This document shows, piece by piece, positions 1-7,340 of a DNA stretch of 16,421 nt. Each line of letters opens with the position of its first letter. Position 1 is the stretch's first letter. A program made the position numbers and the translations under genes. The notes under the pieces were generated by a model. That model had not been told where the DNA came from. It did not search any database and saw only the letters and a program-made list of their open reading frames with translations. The stretch is from CAYOID01 sp964573115 (GTDB lineage: Bacteria > Desulfobacterota > Desulfovibrionia > Desulfovibrionales > Desulfothermaceae): the NCBI GenBank assembly GCA_964573115.1, contig CAZNIP010000070.1, positions 1 to 16,421 on the forward strand, read 5' to 3'.

Positions 1-740
1 TTGATGATCTCCTCCGGGACATCCATGCCCGGGACCTTGCTCTGCATGTACTTGGCCATACCCACGCTCTTCATGGGCGTGATTCCGGCCAGGATGGACG
101 TCTTTTCGGCCAGGCCCATGTCCACGACCTGCTTGGTCCACTCCCGCATCCGTTTCATGTTGTAAATGCACTGGGTCTGGACAAAGTCGACACCGGCATG
201 AATCTTCTTGGCCAGTCGGTAGACCCGCCATTCCAGGGGCTCGGCAAAAGGGTTGGCCGCAGCGCCGATGAACATCTGCGGCGGCGTGTCGATGTCGGCC
301 CCGCCCTGGAATTTGGCCTCGTCCCTCATGGTCTTGGTCATGTTCACAAGTTGAATGGAGTCGATGTCAAAGACGCCTTTGGCGTGAGGATGGTCGCCGA
401 ACTGCTGGTGATCGCCGGAAAGGCAGAGGATGGTGTTGATCCCCAGGCCATAGGCCCCAAGGATGTCCGCCTGCATGGCCAGCCGGTTCCTGTCCCTGCA
501 GACCATTTGATAGACAGGCTCCAGACCTTCCTGCTTGACGATATGTGACGTGGCCCAGCTGGACATCCGGACCATGCCTGTCTGATTGTCCGTGATGTTG
601 ACGGCGTCGACCATGCCTTTGAGATGAGATGCCTTGGTTTTGACTGCTTCGACATTCGCTCCCCGTGGTGGTCCCAGTTCTCCAGTGAATGCAAAATGAC
701 CTGCATTGAGGACCTTTTCCAGATTGCTTTCGGTTTTCAT
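1..740 (-). CDS. metF: Methylenetetrahydrofolate reductase, 3' end beyond the window
   Basis: Reduces 5,10-methylene-THF to 5-methyl-THF in the cytoplasm, for methionine synthesis or the methyl branch of the Wood-Ljungdahl pathway. About 246 codons are visible and the family is usually about 290-300, so roughly 50 C-terminal residues are missing off the left edge. The protein starts MKTESNLEKVLNAGHFAFTG. Seen: a GELGPP stretch near residues 20-25, equivalent to the FEFFPP motif with the catalytic Glu; DAVNITDNQTG near 45-55; LCLSGDH near 105-111, where the family has its flavin-contacting Asp; and IGAAANPF near 158-165. This version is typical of anaerobes, where MetF often works with a small MetV partner; none is visible here. 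The start is the ATG at 738-740 with AGAGAAG just upstream. It lies 55 bases after the phospholipase C gene on the same strand. The family is sure; the choice of pathway is inference. Confidence 0.87.
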   Translation of the reverse strand, partial: MKTESNLEKVLNAGHFAFTGELGPPRGANVEAVKTKASHLKGMVDAVNITDNQTGMVRMSSWATSHIVKQEGLEPVYQMVCRDRNRLAMQADILGAYGLGINTILCLSGDHQQFGDHPHAKGVFDIDSIQLVNMTKTMRDEAKFQGGADIDTPPQMFIGAAANPFAEPLEWRVYRLAKKIHAGVDFVQTQCIYNMKRMREWTKQVVDMGLAEKTSILAGITPMKSVGMAKYMQSKVPGMDVPEEII

Positions 741-795
741 AGGCAGCTTCTCTTTGTGGTTTGGTTATCTGACAATCGAGAATCAGGCTGGGGGA

Positions 796-1662
796 TCAGA
801 GTGTCAGCAGACACATGGCAGGGATGAAGAACATGGCCGAGTCGCGGGTCCTTCGTGCTCTCCAGTTGCGTCGTTTCTTCCGCTCTTTGACCAGATCGAG
901 ATTCTCATAGCCCATGGGATCGAACTGCACCACCGGGGACTGTTCGAATTGCCCCAGACAGTCGAGGGCCACCTGTCTGGACAGGGCCTGCATGTCTTGA
1001 AAATATTCTCCGACATGATTCACGGCAAAGGTCTTCTCCATAAAATTCAGGGAGGAATCGTAGCTGTTCTGCCTGGAGAGGACCAACCCACCCTTGAAGA
1101 TCTTCTTCTTGAAGCCAAAGGCCATCCTGGACTTGCGCAGGATGGACAGGAGCATGGTGTCAGCCTCTTTGGGAGCCTCCTGAATGACCTGCTTGAGCTG
1201 CTCCTTGGAGAAATCGGTCTTCCTGTCCGCCTGCATCTCCACATAGACGTGGGAGAACTTGCCCCGGCCAGGCCCGAGTTGAAGGATATTGGGCACATAA
1301 TAGTTGTGGGCGATGACGTCGGCTGCCAGGTGGGTCAGGTAACCGTAGGCATAGGCCTGCATTTCCGGCGTCTTGACCGCCCGGGTCAGCCTGAGCCCGG
1401 CTTCCCAGCTGTGGCAGTGATTGGGGGTCAGGGTTTTCCCCTTGCCCACGAGGATGTCCGCGCTCAAGCAGCCATAGAGGAACGAGAGCTCGAACTGGCT
1501 GATGATGGCTGCCACCGGGGTGGAGAGCAGGTGCAGCTGACTGAGGATGGAGTTGCCGAGAGCGATATGGAATCCTGGTCCCCAGGCCAGGGCAGGGGCT
1601 GCGCCCAAACCCATGCTTGCCAAAAGGACAAGGACAATGAAGCTGATTTTTTTGAACGTCAT
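796..1662 (-). CDS. Zinc-dependent phospholipase C family protein, exported
   Basis: 288 residues, related to the bacterial phospholipase C / S1-P1 nuclease fold (zinc-dependent PLC family). The start is the internal ATG at 1660-1662 because it opens a clear signal peptide: MTFKK, a hydrophobic run, then APALA before Trp27. Cleavage there would make Trp the first mature residue, as in Bacillus cereus PLC, where Trp1 is a zinc ligand. Other ligand-like residues occur in the family order: His32, Asp69, His82/His84, His111-x3-Asp115, His119, and His138-x3-Glu142. The catalytic trinuclear zinc site therefore looks complete. The last 25 residues are odd: a Lys/Arg cluster (KERKKRRNWRARRTRD) followed by a short hydrophobic end, possibly a membrane anchor. 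The ribosome-binding site is weak. The substrate cannot be told; in Gram-negative anaerobes such proteins are mostly uncharacterised. It lies between nadA and metF on the same strand with no obvious functional link. Confidence 0.8.
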   Translation of the reverse strand: MTFKKISFIVLVLLASMGLGAAPALAWGPGFHIALGNSILSQLHLLSTPVAAIISQFELSFLYGCLSADILVGKGKTLTPNHCHSWEAGLRLTRAVKTPEMQAYAYGYLTHLAADVIAHNYYVPNILQLGPGRGKFSHVYVEMQADRKTDFSKEQLKQVIQEAPKEADTMLLSILRKSRMAFGFKKKIFKGGLVLSRQNSYDSSLNFMEKTFAVNHVGEYFQDMQALSRQVALDCLGQFEQSPVVQFDPMGYENLDLVKERKKRRNWRARRTRDSAMFFIPAMCLLTL

Positions 1663-1808
1663 AAGCACACGAAAGGATAACCTGAGAATGGTCTGGACCG
1701 CAACTGTGTGGACCGAATCTTTAATCTCTGGCTTCTTAGCAAAAACAGGCAAGGGTGACAAGCCCGAAATTTCCGCTTGTATCAAGGCAATCCAGGGCCA
1801 GGACCACA
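1663..1808 (-). promoter_or_regulatory. Spacer between nadA and the phospholipase gene, possible promoter
   Basis: This 146-base gap upstream of the phospholipase C start holds, on the minus strand, a TTGTCA and a TAAGAA 17 bases apart, the latter preceded by TGC as in an extended -10. The match to consensus is only moderate. An imperfect inverted repeat (ACAAGC and GCTTGT) overlaps the -35 area. No T-run follows it, so a nadA terminator is not supported. The assignment is inference from pattern only. Confidence 0.3.
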
Positions 1809-2819
1809 TCAGGCGCAGGCTGCAAGCATCCTTTCCAGGGCCTGCAGGGCCTCCAGTTTTTCCCCAGGGGAGACCTGAATGGGTTCTGTGGTTTCCAGGT
1901 TCTCCAGCAGACGGGCCAGCTTGTCTTCAGTGATCCTGGCCATATTGCTGCACCAGCTCTGAAAAAGGGGCTGGACGGTCTTGTCGCCGTGATACTGATG
2001 TTTCAGCCTGTTCACCAGGTTGCACTCCGTGCCCACGTAAATGGTCGCCCCTGGATCAGCCTCCTGCACAAAGCGGATGATCTGGGATGTGGATCCGCTG
2101 GCATCGGCCAGGTCCACGAGTTCCGGCGGACATTCCGGATGGACGATGACCCTGGCCCCTGGATCCTGCTGCCTGACCCGGGCCAGGTGGCCCGGCTTGA
2201 AGAGCTGGTGGACCACGCAGACGCCAGGCCAGATGTAGAGGTCTGTGGTGTCTGAAAAATCATCCCGGCGGAGGCTGAGCATCTCCCAGGCCGATGGAGG
2301 CAGGCCGAGCTGGCCAGCCGTGTTCCGGGCCAGATTCTTGTCCGGCAGGAAGAGGACCCCGTCTCCCTGGTCCAGGGCCCACCTGAGCATGGTCGCCGCA
2401 TTGGCCGAGGTGCACACAGACCCCCCAAAGCGTCCGCAGACCTCCTTGACCGCGGCCGAGGTGTTCACATAGGCCAGAGGGACAATCTTTCTGCCCTGGC
2501 GGGTGAGCTTGTTCAGCGTGCTCTCCACCAGCGCGGCCGGGGCCATGTTGGACAGGAGGCACCCCGCCTCCCGGTCGGGAATGAACACCCGCTGACCTTC
2601 TCTGGCCAGGATGGCTGCGGATTCAGCCATGAAGTACACCCCGCACATGATGATCGCTCTGGCCCCAAGGCTGGGAATCTGCCTGGCCAGTTCCAGAGAA
2701 TCGCCCACAATGTCGGCGTGGGCCACAACCTCATCCTGCTGGTAGTGATGGGCCATGATGCACAGGTCCGAACCCAGGCGCGCTCTGGCCTCCCTGATGA
2801 TCTCAGCTGACTCCGTCAA
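1809..2819 (-). CDS. nadA: Quinolinate synthase NadA
   Basis: Condenses iminoaspartate with dihydroxyacetone phosphate to quinolinate in de novo NAD synthesis; a cytosolic [4Fe-4S] enzyme. Counting from the TTG at 2817-2819 the protein has 336 residues. Seen: MAHHYQQDEV with His24/His25, GDSLELA, DREAGC with Cys87, AYVNTSAAVK, VCTSANA, WPGVCVVH with Cys201 and His204, the HPE triad at 227-229, GSTSQ, and SWCSNM with Cys290. Cys87, Cys201 and Cys290 fit the three cluster ligands of the family. The ORF can extend to a TTG at 2876, but that codon has no Shine-Dalgarno sequence, while the TTG at 2819 has a full AAGGAGG six bases upstream. No ATG is available before the conserved HHY. nadB and nadC are not in the window. 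The gene diverges from metY. Identity is certain; the start is probable. Confidence 0.93.
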   Translation of the reverse strand: MTESAEIIREARARLGSDLCIMAHHYQQDEVVAHADIVGDSLELARQIPSLGARAIIMCGVYFMAESAAILAREGQRVFIPDREAGCLLSNMAPAALVESTLNKLTRQGRKIVPLAYVNTSAAVKEVCGRFGGSVCTSANAATMLRWALDQGDGVLFLPDKNLARNTAGQLGLPPSAWEMLSLRRDDFSDTTDLYIWPGVCVVHQLFKPGHLARVRQQDPGARVIVHPECPPELVDLADASGSTSQIIRFVQEADPGATIYVGTECNLVNRLKHQYHGDKTVQPLFQSWCSNMARITEDKLARLLENLETTEPIQVSPGEKLEALQALERMLAACA

Positions 2820-2996
2820 CCTTGCCCTCCTTGTCCTGATGTGCGCTTGACATTGACAGGGGAGATAGTCATTCAATACTCATTTTGCAAGCCCTGCTCG
2901 AATCGTGGAGACAACCCGGGCCGGAGCTTGTGAAATCCTCTGTGATGAAACCCCGACATTTCAGCGCCGCCAGCGGCCGGCCTGAATGGTGACCCC
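2820..2996. promoter_or_regulatory. Divergent nadA / metY intergenic region
   Basis: Both genes must start transcription from this 177-base region. On the minus strand AAGGAGG at about 2826-2832 is the nadA ribosome-binding site. On the plus strand the metY leader ends in a GC-rich hairpin: GCCG at 2966-2969 pairs with CGGC at 2974-2977 around a short loop, and it is flanked by TTCAG (2960-2964) and CTGAA (2982-2986), which can also pair. It lies just before GGTGA (2988-2992), the likely metY ribosome-binding site, so it could affect metY translation. A GATGAAACCCCG stretch at 2944-2955 resembles one segment of SAM-I riboswitches, but the rest of that structure is not seen. No good sigma-70 promoter was found for metY. 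Confidence 0.4.
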
Positions 2997-4343
2997 ATGA
3001 GCACCTGGAAATTCGAGACCCTGAGCCTGCACGGTGGACAGAAAGCCGATCCGGTCACCGGGAGCCTGGCCACCCCCATTTACCAGACATCGAGCTTTGT
3101 CTTTCAGAGCCCTGACCATGCCGCCGGGCTCTTCAGCAACGAGCCTGAAGTCTGGTCCCCCCGACTGACCACGGGTGGGGCCGATCCGTCTGAGGACGGG
3201 TTCCCATCCCGGGAGAGCGGCAACATCTACACCAGGATCATGAACCCCACCACCGACGTCCTGGAAGCCAGATTGAGCCTGCTCGAAGGCGGTATCGGGG
3301 CCCTGGCCGTCAGCTCCGGGTCGGCTGCCGTGACCATGGCCGTGCTGAACATCTGCCGCAGCGGCGACCACATCGTCTCCAGCTCCAGCCTGTATGGGGG
3401 AACCCACCACCTCTTCGAGCAAACGCTGCCGCAGTACGGGGTCTCCGTGTCCTTCTTCCCCAGCCACAGGCCGGATCTGGCTGCCGAGGCCATTCAGGGC
3501 AACACCAAGTGCCTGTTCGCCGAGACCGTTGGCAACCCGGGCCTGGACACCCCGGACCTGGAGGCCCTGGCTGAAACGGCCCATGAGCAGGGCATCCCCT
3601 TGATCGTGGACAACACCGTGCCCACGCCCTATCTCTGCCGACCCCTGGAGTCGGGAGCGGATATCGTGGTTCACTCCCTGACGAAATTCTGCGGCGGTCA
3701 CGGCACGACCATCGGCGGGGCCATTGTCGACAGCGGCGGCTTCCCCTGGCAGGACTCGGACTCGTTCCCCATGCTCACAGACAGGGCGCTCGGGCCCTCT
3801 GCCGCCAGCTGGGTGGACGCCGTGGGCCCCGGGGCCTACATTGTCAAAGCCAGGAGCACCCTGCTTCGGGACATGGGGGCCTGCATCTCCCCGTTCAACA
3901 GCTTTCTGATCCTCCAGGGCCTGGAAACCCTGCCGGTGCGCATGGACCGGCACTGTGAAAACGGACTGCAGGCCGCCCGTTTCCTGGAGGCCCATCCCAA
4001 GGTCGACTGGGTCCTCTACCCCGGTCTGTCCAGCCACCCCACTCACGCCATGGCCAAACGCTATCTGAAAGGGGGGTTCACGGCCATGATCGGCTTTGGC
4101 ATCAAGGGAGGACTCCAGGCCGGGCAGCGGTTCATCTCCAGCCTGAGGCTGGTCAGCCATCTGGCCAACATCGGTGATGCCAAGACCCTGGCCATCCATC
4201 CAGCCTCGACCACCCACTCCATGCTCTCCCCTGAGGAGCAGAAGCGGGCAGGGGTCACTCCGGACTTTGTCCGGCTCTCCATCGGGCTGGAGCACGTTGA
4301 GGACATCCTCCAGGACCTGGAGCAGGCCCTGGAGCAGGCATGA
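2997..4343 (+). CDS. metY: O-acetylhomoserine sulfhydrylase (Cys/Met metabolism PLP enzyme)
   Basis: Makes homocysteine from O-acetylhomoserine and sulfide (direct sulfhydrylation), a sensible route in a sulfide-producing cell. 448 residues. Seen: ATPIYQTSSF near 25-34; the PLP-phosphate contacts YTR at 78-80 followed by MNPT; SSGSAA at 106-111; SLYGGTHH at 131-138; Asp205 in VDNT; and the PLP Schiff-base Lys230 in VHSLTKFCGGHG. The C-terminal LIHP-type segment appears as LAIHPASTTHS, followed by the family's RLSIGLEH. An insertion of roughly 24 residues (about 48-73) lies before the YTR motif, where most relatives go straight from the LF stretch to GNIYTR. The start is the ATG at 2997 with a modest GGTGA upstream. 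metX follows after 47-83 bases. A methionine gamma-lyase or cystathionine synthase role is less likely given metX-metW beside it. Confidence 0.9.
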   Translation: MSTWKFETLSLHGGQKADPVTGSLATPIYQTSSFVFQSPDHAAGLFSNEPEVWSPRLTTGGADPSEDGFPSRESGNIYTRIMNPTTDVLEARLSLLEGGIGALAVSSGSAAVTMAVLNICRSGDHIVSSSSLYGGTHHLFEQTLPQYGVSVSFFPSHRPDLAAEAIQGNTKCLFAETVGNPGLDTPDLEALAETAHEQGIPLIVDNTVPTPYLCRPLESGADIVVHSLTKFCGGHGTTIGGAIVDSGGFPWQDSDSFPMLTDRALGPSAASWVDAVGPGAYIVKARSTLLRDMGACISPFNSFLILQGLETLPVRMDRHCENGLQAARFLEAHPKVDWVLYPGLSSHPTHAMAKRYLKGGFTAMIGFGIKGGLQAGQRFISSLRLVSHLANIGDAKTLAIHPASTTHSMLSPEEQKRAGVTPDFVRLSIGLEHVEDILQDLEQALEQA

Positions 4344-4348
4344 CTCAT

Positions 4349-4365
4349 TTTTGCCGGCGGCAAAA
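4349..4365 (+). other. Short perfect hairpin between metY and metX
   Basis: TTTTGCC at 4349-4355 and GGCAAAA at 4359-4365 form a 7-bp stem with a GGC loop, starting six bases after the metY stop. No T-tract follows on the plus strand, so it is not a standard intrinsic terminator. It may be a transcript-stability or processing site between metY and metX. Confidence 0.4.
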
Positions 4366-4426
4366 CTGAATTCTTGCGGCTGCCTTTGCTTTGAGCTGCC
4401 TCATCATCCTTTTTTTACTGACGCCA

Positions 4427-5587
4427 ATGATGACCACAACCACGCGCACCACTCCCGGCAGAACAGAGACCCGGTTCTTTGAGTTCGGCCACCCCCCCCA
4501 TGAAATGGTCTTTGAATGCGGCCTTTCCCTGGGGCCGCTGACGTTGGCCTATGAGACCTATGGCCGGCTCTCGGCCGACAGGGACAACGCCATCCTCATC
4601 CTGCACGCCCTGACCGGGGACGCCCACGCCGCCAGAAACGACCCGGACAGCACCGCCAAGCCCGGCTGGTGGGAGGCCATGGTCGGTCCGGGTAAAGGCA
4701 TCGACACCTCCAGGTACTTCGTCATCTGCTCCAATGTCCTGGGCGGGTGCATGGGTTCCAGCGGTCCGTCCTCCATCAACCCCAAGACCGGACGCCCCTT
4801 TTCCCTGTCCTTTCCCATGGTCACCATCGGGGACATGGTCCAGGCCCAGAAACAGCTCATCGACCATCTGGGCATCACCAGGCTGCTGGCCGTTGTCGGG
4901 GGGTCCATGGGCGGCATGCAGGTCCTGGAGTGGGCGGTGCGCTTCCCTGACGCGGTCAAAAGCGCTGTGCCCATCGCCACCACGGCCAAGCACTCGGCCA
5001 TGGCCATCGCCTTCAACGAGGTGGCCAGGCAGGCCATCATGAAGGACCGCAACTGGAACAACGGGGACTACTACGGCGGCCCGCAGCCGGACCACGGCCA
5101 GGCGGTGGCCCGGATGATCGGTCATGTGACCTACCTGTCGGATGTCGCCCTGCGCCAGAAGTTCGACCGCAATCTCCAGGACCGCTGTGAGATCGCCTAT
5201 GGCCTGGAAACCGACTTTCAGGTCGAGAGCTATCTTCAGCACCAGGGTGAAAAGTTCGTCAGCCGTTTTGACGCCAACTCCCTGCTCTATCTGTCAAAAG
5301 CCGCGGACTACTTCGACCTGGCCGGGAGCTACGGCAAAGGATCCCTGGCCAGGGCCTTCTCCAGGACCAGCTCCGACTTCCTGGTGGCCTCGTTCACCTC
5401 GGACTGGCTCTACCCCACCTCCCAGTCCAAGGCCCTGGTTCAGGCCATGAAAAAGAACAACCTCCAGGTCAGCTTTTGCGAAATCGACACCGACTACGGT
5501 CACGACTCGTTCCTGGTGGACAACCCCGACCTGTCCGAGCTCGTCGCAGGCTTCCTGAGACGGCAACAGGCGTCAGCCGACACGTGA
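4427..5587 (+). CDS. metX: Homoserine O-acetyltransferase MetX
   Basis: Transfers acetyl from acetyl-CoA to homoserine, making the substrate for the upstream MetY. Alpha/beta-hydrolase fold. Counted from the ATG at 4427 it has 386 residues. Seen: LAYETYGRL near 41-49, LHALTGDAHA near 59-68, SSGPSSINP near 111-119, the nucleophile Ser160 in GGSMGGMQ, Asp326 in SFTSDWLYP, and His359 in DYGHDSFL, which together make the Ser-Asp-His triad. The reading frame is open further to a TTG at 4391, but that extension is a low-complexity hydrophobic stretch. Two adjacent ATGs (4427 and 4430) are better starts, and neither has a strong ribosome-binding site. The metW start follows six bases after the stop. 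A succinyltransferase activity cannot be excluded from sequence alone, but the MetY partner argues for acetyl. Confidence 0.92.
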   Translation: MMTTTTRTTPGRTETRFFEFGHPPHEMVFECGLSLGPLTLAYETYGRLSADRDNAILILHALTGDAHAARNDPDSTAKPGWWEAMVGPGKGIDTSRYFVICSNVLGGCMGSSGPSSINPKTGRPFSLSFPMVTIGDMVQAQKQLIDHLGITRLLAVVGGSMGGMQVLEWAVRFPDAVKSAVPIATTAKHSAMAIAFNEVARQAIMKDRNWNNGDYYGGPQPDHGQAVARMIGHVTYLSDVALRQKFDRNLQDRCEIAYGLETDFQVESYLQHQGEKFVSRFDANSLLYLSKAADYFDLAGSYGKGSLARAFSRTSSDFLVASFTSDWLYPTSQSKALVQAMKKNNLQVSFCEIDTDYGHDSFLVDNPDLSELVAGFLRRQQASADT

Positions 5588-5593
5588 GGCATC

Positions 5594-6211
5594 ATGCGTT
5601 TTGACCTGAGGACCATCGCCTCCTGGGTCAAGCCCCGGAGCAGGGTTCTGGACCTGGGGTGCGGGTCGGGGGAGCTGCTCCTGCACCTTCAGGAGAACAA
5701 GGACGTCCAGGGCACAGGGATCGAGCTCAACGGGGACAAGGTCATCCAGGGCATCCACAATGGGGTGAACATCATCCACGGCGACATCTATGACGAAATC
5801 ATGGACTACCAGGACCAGTCCTTTGACGACGTCATCCTCAGCCAGACCCTGCAGCAGGTGTTCAGACCGGCCCGCCTGATCCACGAAATGCTCCGTGTCG
5901 GACGCAGGGGCATTGTCAGCTTCCCGAACTTCAGCCACTACCGGAACAGGGCCTTCTTTTTCTTCCGTGGCCGGGCCCCGATTTCCAAGGCCCTGCCCTA
6001 CGAATGGTTCGACACCCCGAACATCAGGGTCATCCCGCTCAAGGACTTCAAGCGGTTCTGTACCATTTTCGAGTTCGACATCCTGCAGGAAACGGCCATC
6101 TCCACCCAGCGCCACGAGGAGCGGGGACGCACGGTCCGCTTTCTTCCCAACATGTTCGCCAAGTACGGGATCTATCTGCTTGGAAAGAAAAAGAAGGTTG
6201 AAAAGATATGA
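5594..6211 (+). CDS. metW: MetW methyltransferase-like protein
   Basis: 205 residues, a class I SAM-dependent methyltransferase fold. Motif I is VLDLGCGSGELL at about 18-29. Then follow GIELNGDKV at about 42-50, the FDDVILSQTLQQV segment at about 77-89, and the MetW-typical GIVSFPNFSHYRNR near 106-119. MetW is regularly encoded directly after metX, and in several proteobacteria it is needed for homoserine acetylation or methionine synthesis. Its methyl acceptor, if any, is not settled. The ATG is six bases past the metX stop; GTGAGG overlapping that stop serves as the ribosome-binding site, so the pair is probably co-translated. The protein ends in a basic tail (GKKKKVEKI). Its TGA stop lies inside the hairpin that separates it from the convergent gene. 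Confidence 0.92.
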   Translation: MRFDLRTIASWVKPRSRVLDLGCGSGELLLHLQENKDVQGTGIELNGDKVIQGIHNGVNIIHGDIYDEIMDYQDQSFDDVILSQTLQQVFRPARLIHEMLRVGRRGIVSFPNFSHYRNRAFFFFRGRAPISKALPYEWFDTPNIRVIPLKDFKRFCTIFEFDILQETAISTQRHEERGRTVRFLPNMFAKYGIYLLGKKKKVEKI

Positions 6212-6243
6212 TGCAGGCCGGTCAAAGACCGGCCTGCATCATA
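6207..6243. terminator. 17-bp perfect hairpin between convergent genes
   Basis: Positions 6207-6223 and 6227-6243 are perfectly complementary with an AAA loop. The stem contains the stop codons of both flanking genes: metW TGA at 6209-6211 and, on the other strand, the DUF523-DUF1722 TGA at 6239-6241. On the minus strand the stem is followed by a T-rich run (ATCTTTTC, then more T-rich sequence from the metW tail), so it should work as an intrinsic terminator for the minus-strand gene. On the plus strand no T-run follows, so its effect on metW transcripts is less certain. Confidence 0.75.
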
Positions 6244-7189
6244 CGTGGTTGCGCAGCTGCAGCTCCACTGGATGGGGGTTGAGGTAGACCTGATCCCTGA
6301 GATAGGGCTGATCGTATTTGCGGACAAAATGGTTGAGCAGGGTGATGGGGACGATCAGGGGCAGCAACTTTCTGGCGTAATGGTCGATGACCTCGCGGAT
6401 CTCCTGTTTTTCGTCCCCGGAGATCTGCTTCTTGAAGTAGCCCATGATGTGGTAGAGGACGTTGACGTTCTTCTTGACCGTGGGGTTGAGGCTCATGGCG
6501 TAGGAGAACTTGTCGAAGTACTCCCGGTAGAGCTCGTCGCGATCCTTGCCCTTGGCCTGGGCCACAAGGCGGCCCATCTCCCTGTAGGTGGGGACATGCT
6601 GGCCCATGAGCAGAAGCTTGTGCCTGGTGTGAAAATCCACCAGCCCGCCCCGGCCGGCCCCTGAGGTGACGAGCTCCCTCCACCGCCCGTAGGCGAAGAC
6701 CCTGGTGATGAAGGCCTCCCGCAGGACCGGGTCGTGCAGGCGCCCGTCCTCTTCCACCGGAATGTCCGGAAAACGGTCCATGAAGGCCCGGGCAAAGATG
6801 CCCACCCCAGTGTGGGCCGGCATGCCTTTGTCCGAATAGACCTTGACTCGGGCCATGCCGCTGCTGGGGGACCGGCTCTTGAAGATGAAGCCGGAGAAGT
6901 CCTCCTCTGCCAGCTGCTCCAGCCTGTCTTTGGCCCACTCCTGCATCATGCCTGTCTTGTCTTCCCTGGTTTTGATGGTCACCAGGCTGGGGTTCTCGGG
7001 ATCCCCGATCAGCCGCATGGCCTCTCTGGGAATGGGCATGCCCGACTCCACCTCCGGGCAAACCGGGACGTAGTCCACAAAGGTTCCCAGGGTGTCCCTG
7101 AGATACCGGTCCAGCTTGTGCCCCCCGTCGTAGCGGACGTTGTTGCCAAGCAGGCAGCTGCTGATCCCGAGCTTGATCTTCTCCGTCAT
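6239..7189 (-). CDS. DUF523-DUF1722 fusion protein (TudS/YbgA-like)
   Basis: 316 residues. The N-terminal half (about 5-140) is DUF523, the family that includes the [4Fe-4S] thiouracil desulfurase TudS. The C-terminal half (about 170-310) is DUF1722, as in E. coli YbgA. Seen: SSCLLGNNVRYDGGHK with Cys12, PVCPEVESGMPIPRE with Cys44, and KSRSPSSGMARVKVY. In relatives the last motif is SPSCG and supplies the third cluster cysteine; here that position is Ser110 (AGC at 6860-6862). DUF1722 shows HTRHKLLLMGQH and LYHIMGYFKK. The start is the ATG at 7187-7189, with GAGGAG seven bases upstream; the in-frame ATG at 7204 has no such site. Function is unknown for the fusion; a sulfur-removing activity on thiolated bases is inference, weakened by the missing cysteine. 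The gene sits alone between hairpins. Confidence 0.88.
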   Translation of the reverse strand: MTEKIKLGISSCLLGNNVRYDGGHKLDRYLRDTLGTFVDYVPVCPEVESGMPIPREAMRLIGDPENPSLVTIKTREDKTGMMQEWAKDRLEQLAEEDFSGFIFKSRSPSSGMARVKVYSDKGMPAHTGVGIFARAFMDRFPDIPVEEDGRLHDPVLREAFITRVFAYGRWRELVTSGAGRGGLVDFHTRHKLLLMGQHVPTYREMGRLVAQAKGKDRDELYREYFDKFSYAMSLNPTVKKNVNVLYHIMGYFKKQISGDEKQEIREVIDHYARKLLPLIVPITLLNHFVRKYDQPYLRDQVYLNPHPVELQLRNHV

Positions 7190-7340
7190 GCCTTCGCTCC
7201 TCATGAATACGTGATGGTTCTATCCGGTTTCAGCCCGGCCTGAAACAGCTCTGCCGCCAGGACGCGGCAGCCAGAAGCTTCGCTTTTCCCGCGACAGCGG
7301 GTGGCTGTGCAGACCCGACCAGTATCGGGAGTCGAGGATC
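7190..7340. other. Spacer with three tandem small hairpins
   Basis: No gene is visible. Three short perfect stem-loops follow one another: 7227-7246 (7 bp, loop CCCGGC), 7251-7270 (7 bp, loop CAGGAC) and 7288-7301 (5 bp, loop GACA). The third is preceded by TTTT on the plus strand, so on the minus strand its stem is followed by A rather than T. None therefore qualifies as an intrinsic terminator for the minus-strand genes. They lie between the DUF1566 gene and the DUF523-DUF1722 gene and may stabilise or process the transcript. Confidence 0.4.

Noticed and set aside
2877..2996. SAM riboswitch in the metY leader
   Set aside because: A GATGAAACC-like piece is present, but the GGTGGAGGGA and GGCAACC segments of SAM-I are missing and I could not draw the four-way junction. 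SAM-II does not match either. A covariance search would decide.
2961..4295. Long minus-strand open frame (444 codons) opposite metY
   Set aside because: It mirrors a clear metY with all motifs; composition is biased toward Gly, Ala, Asp and Arg and no family is recognisable. Long antisense frames are expected in GC-rich coding DNA. The same applies to 706-1680, 4415-5242, 8641-9678 and 12321-13283.
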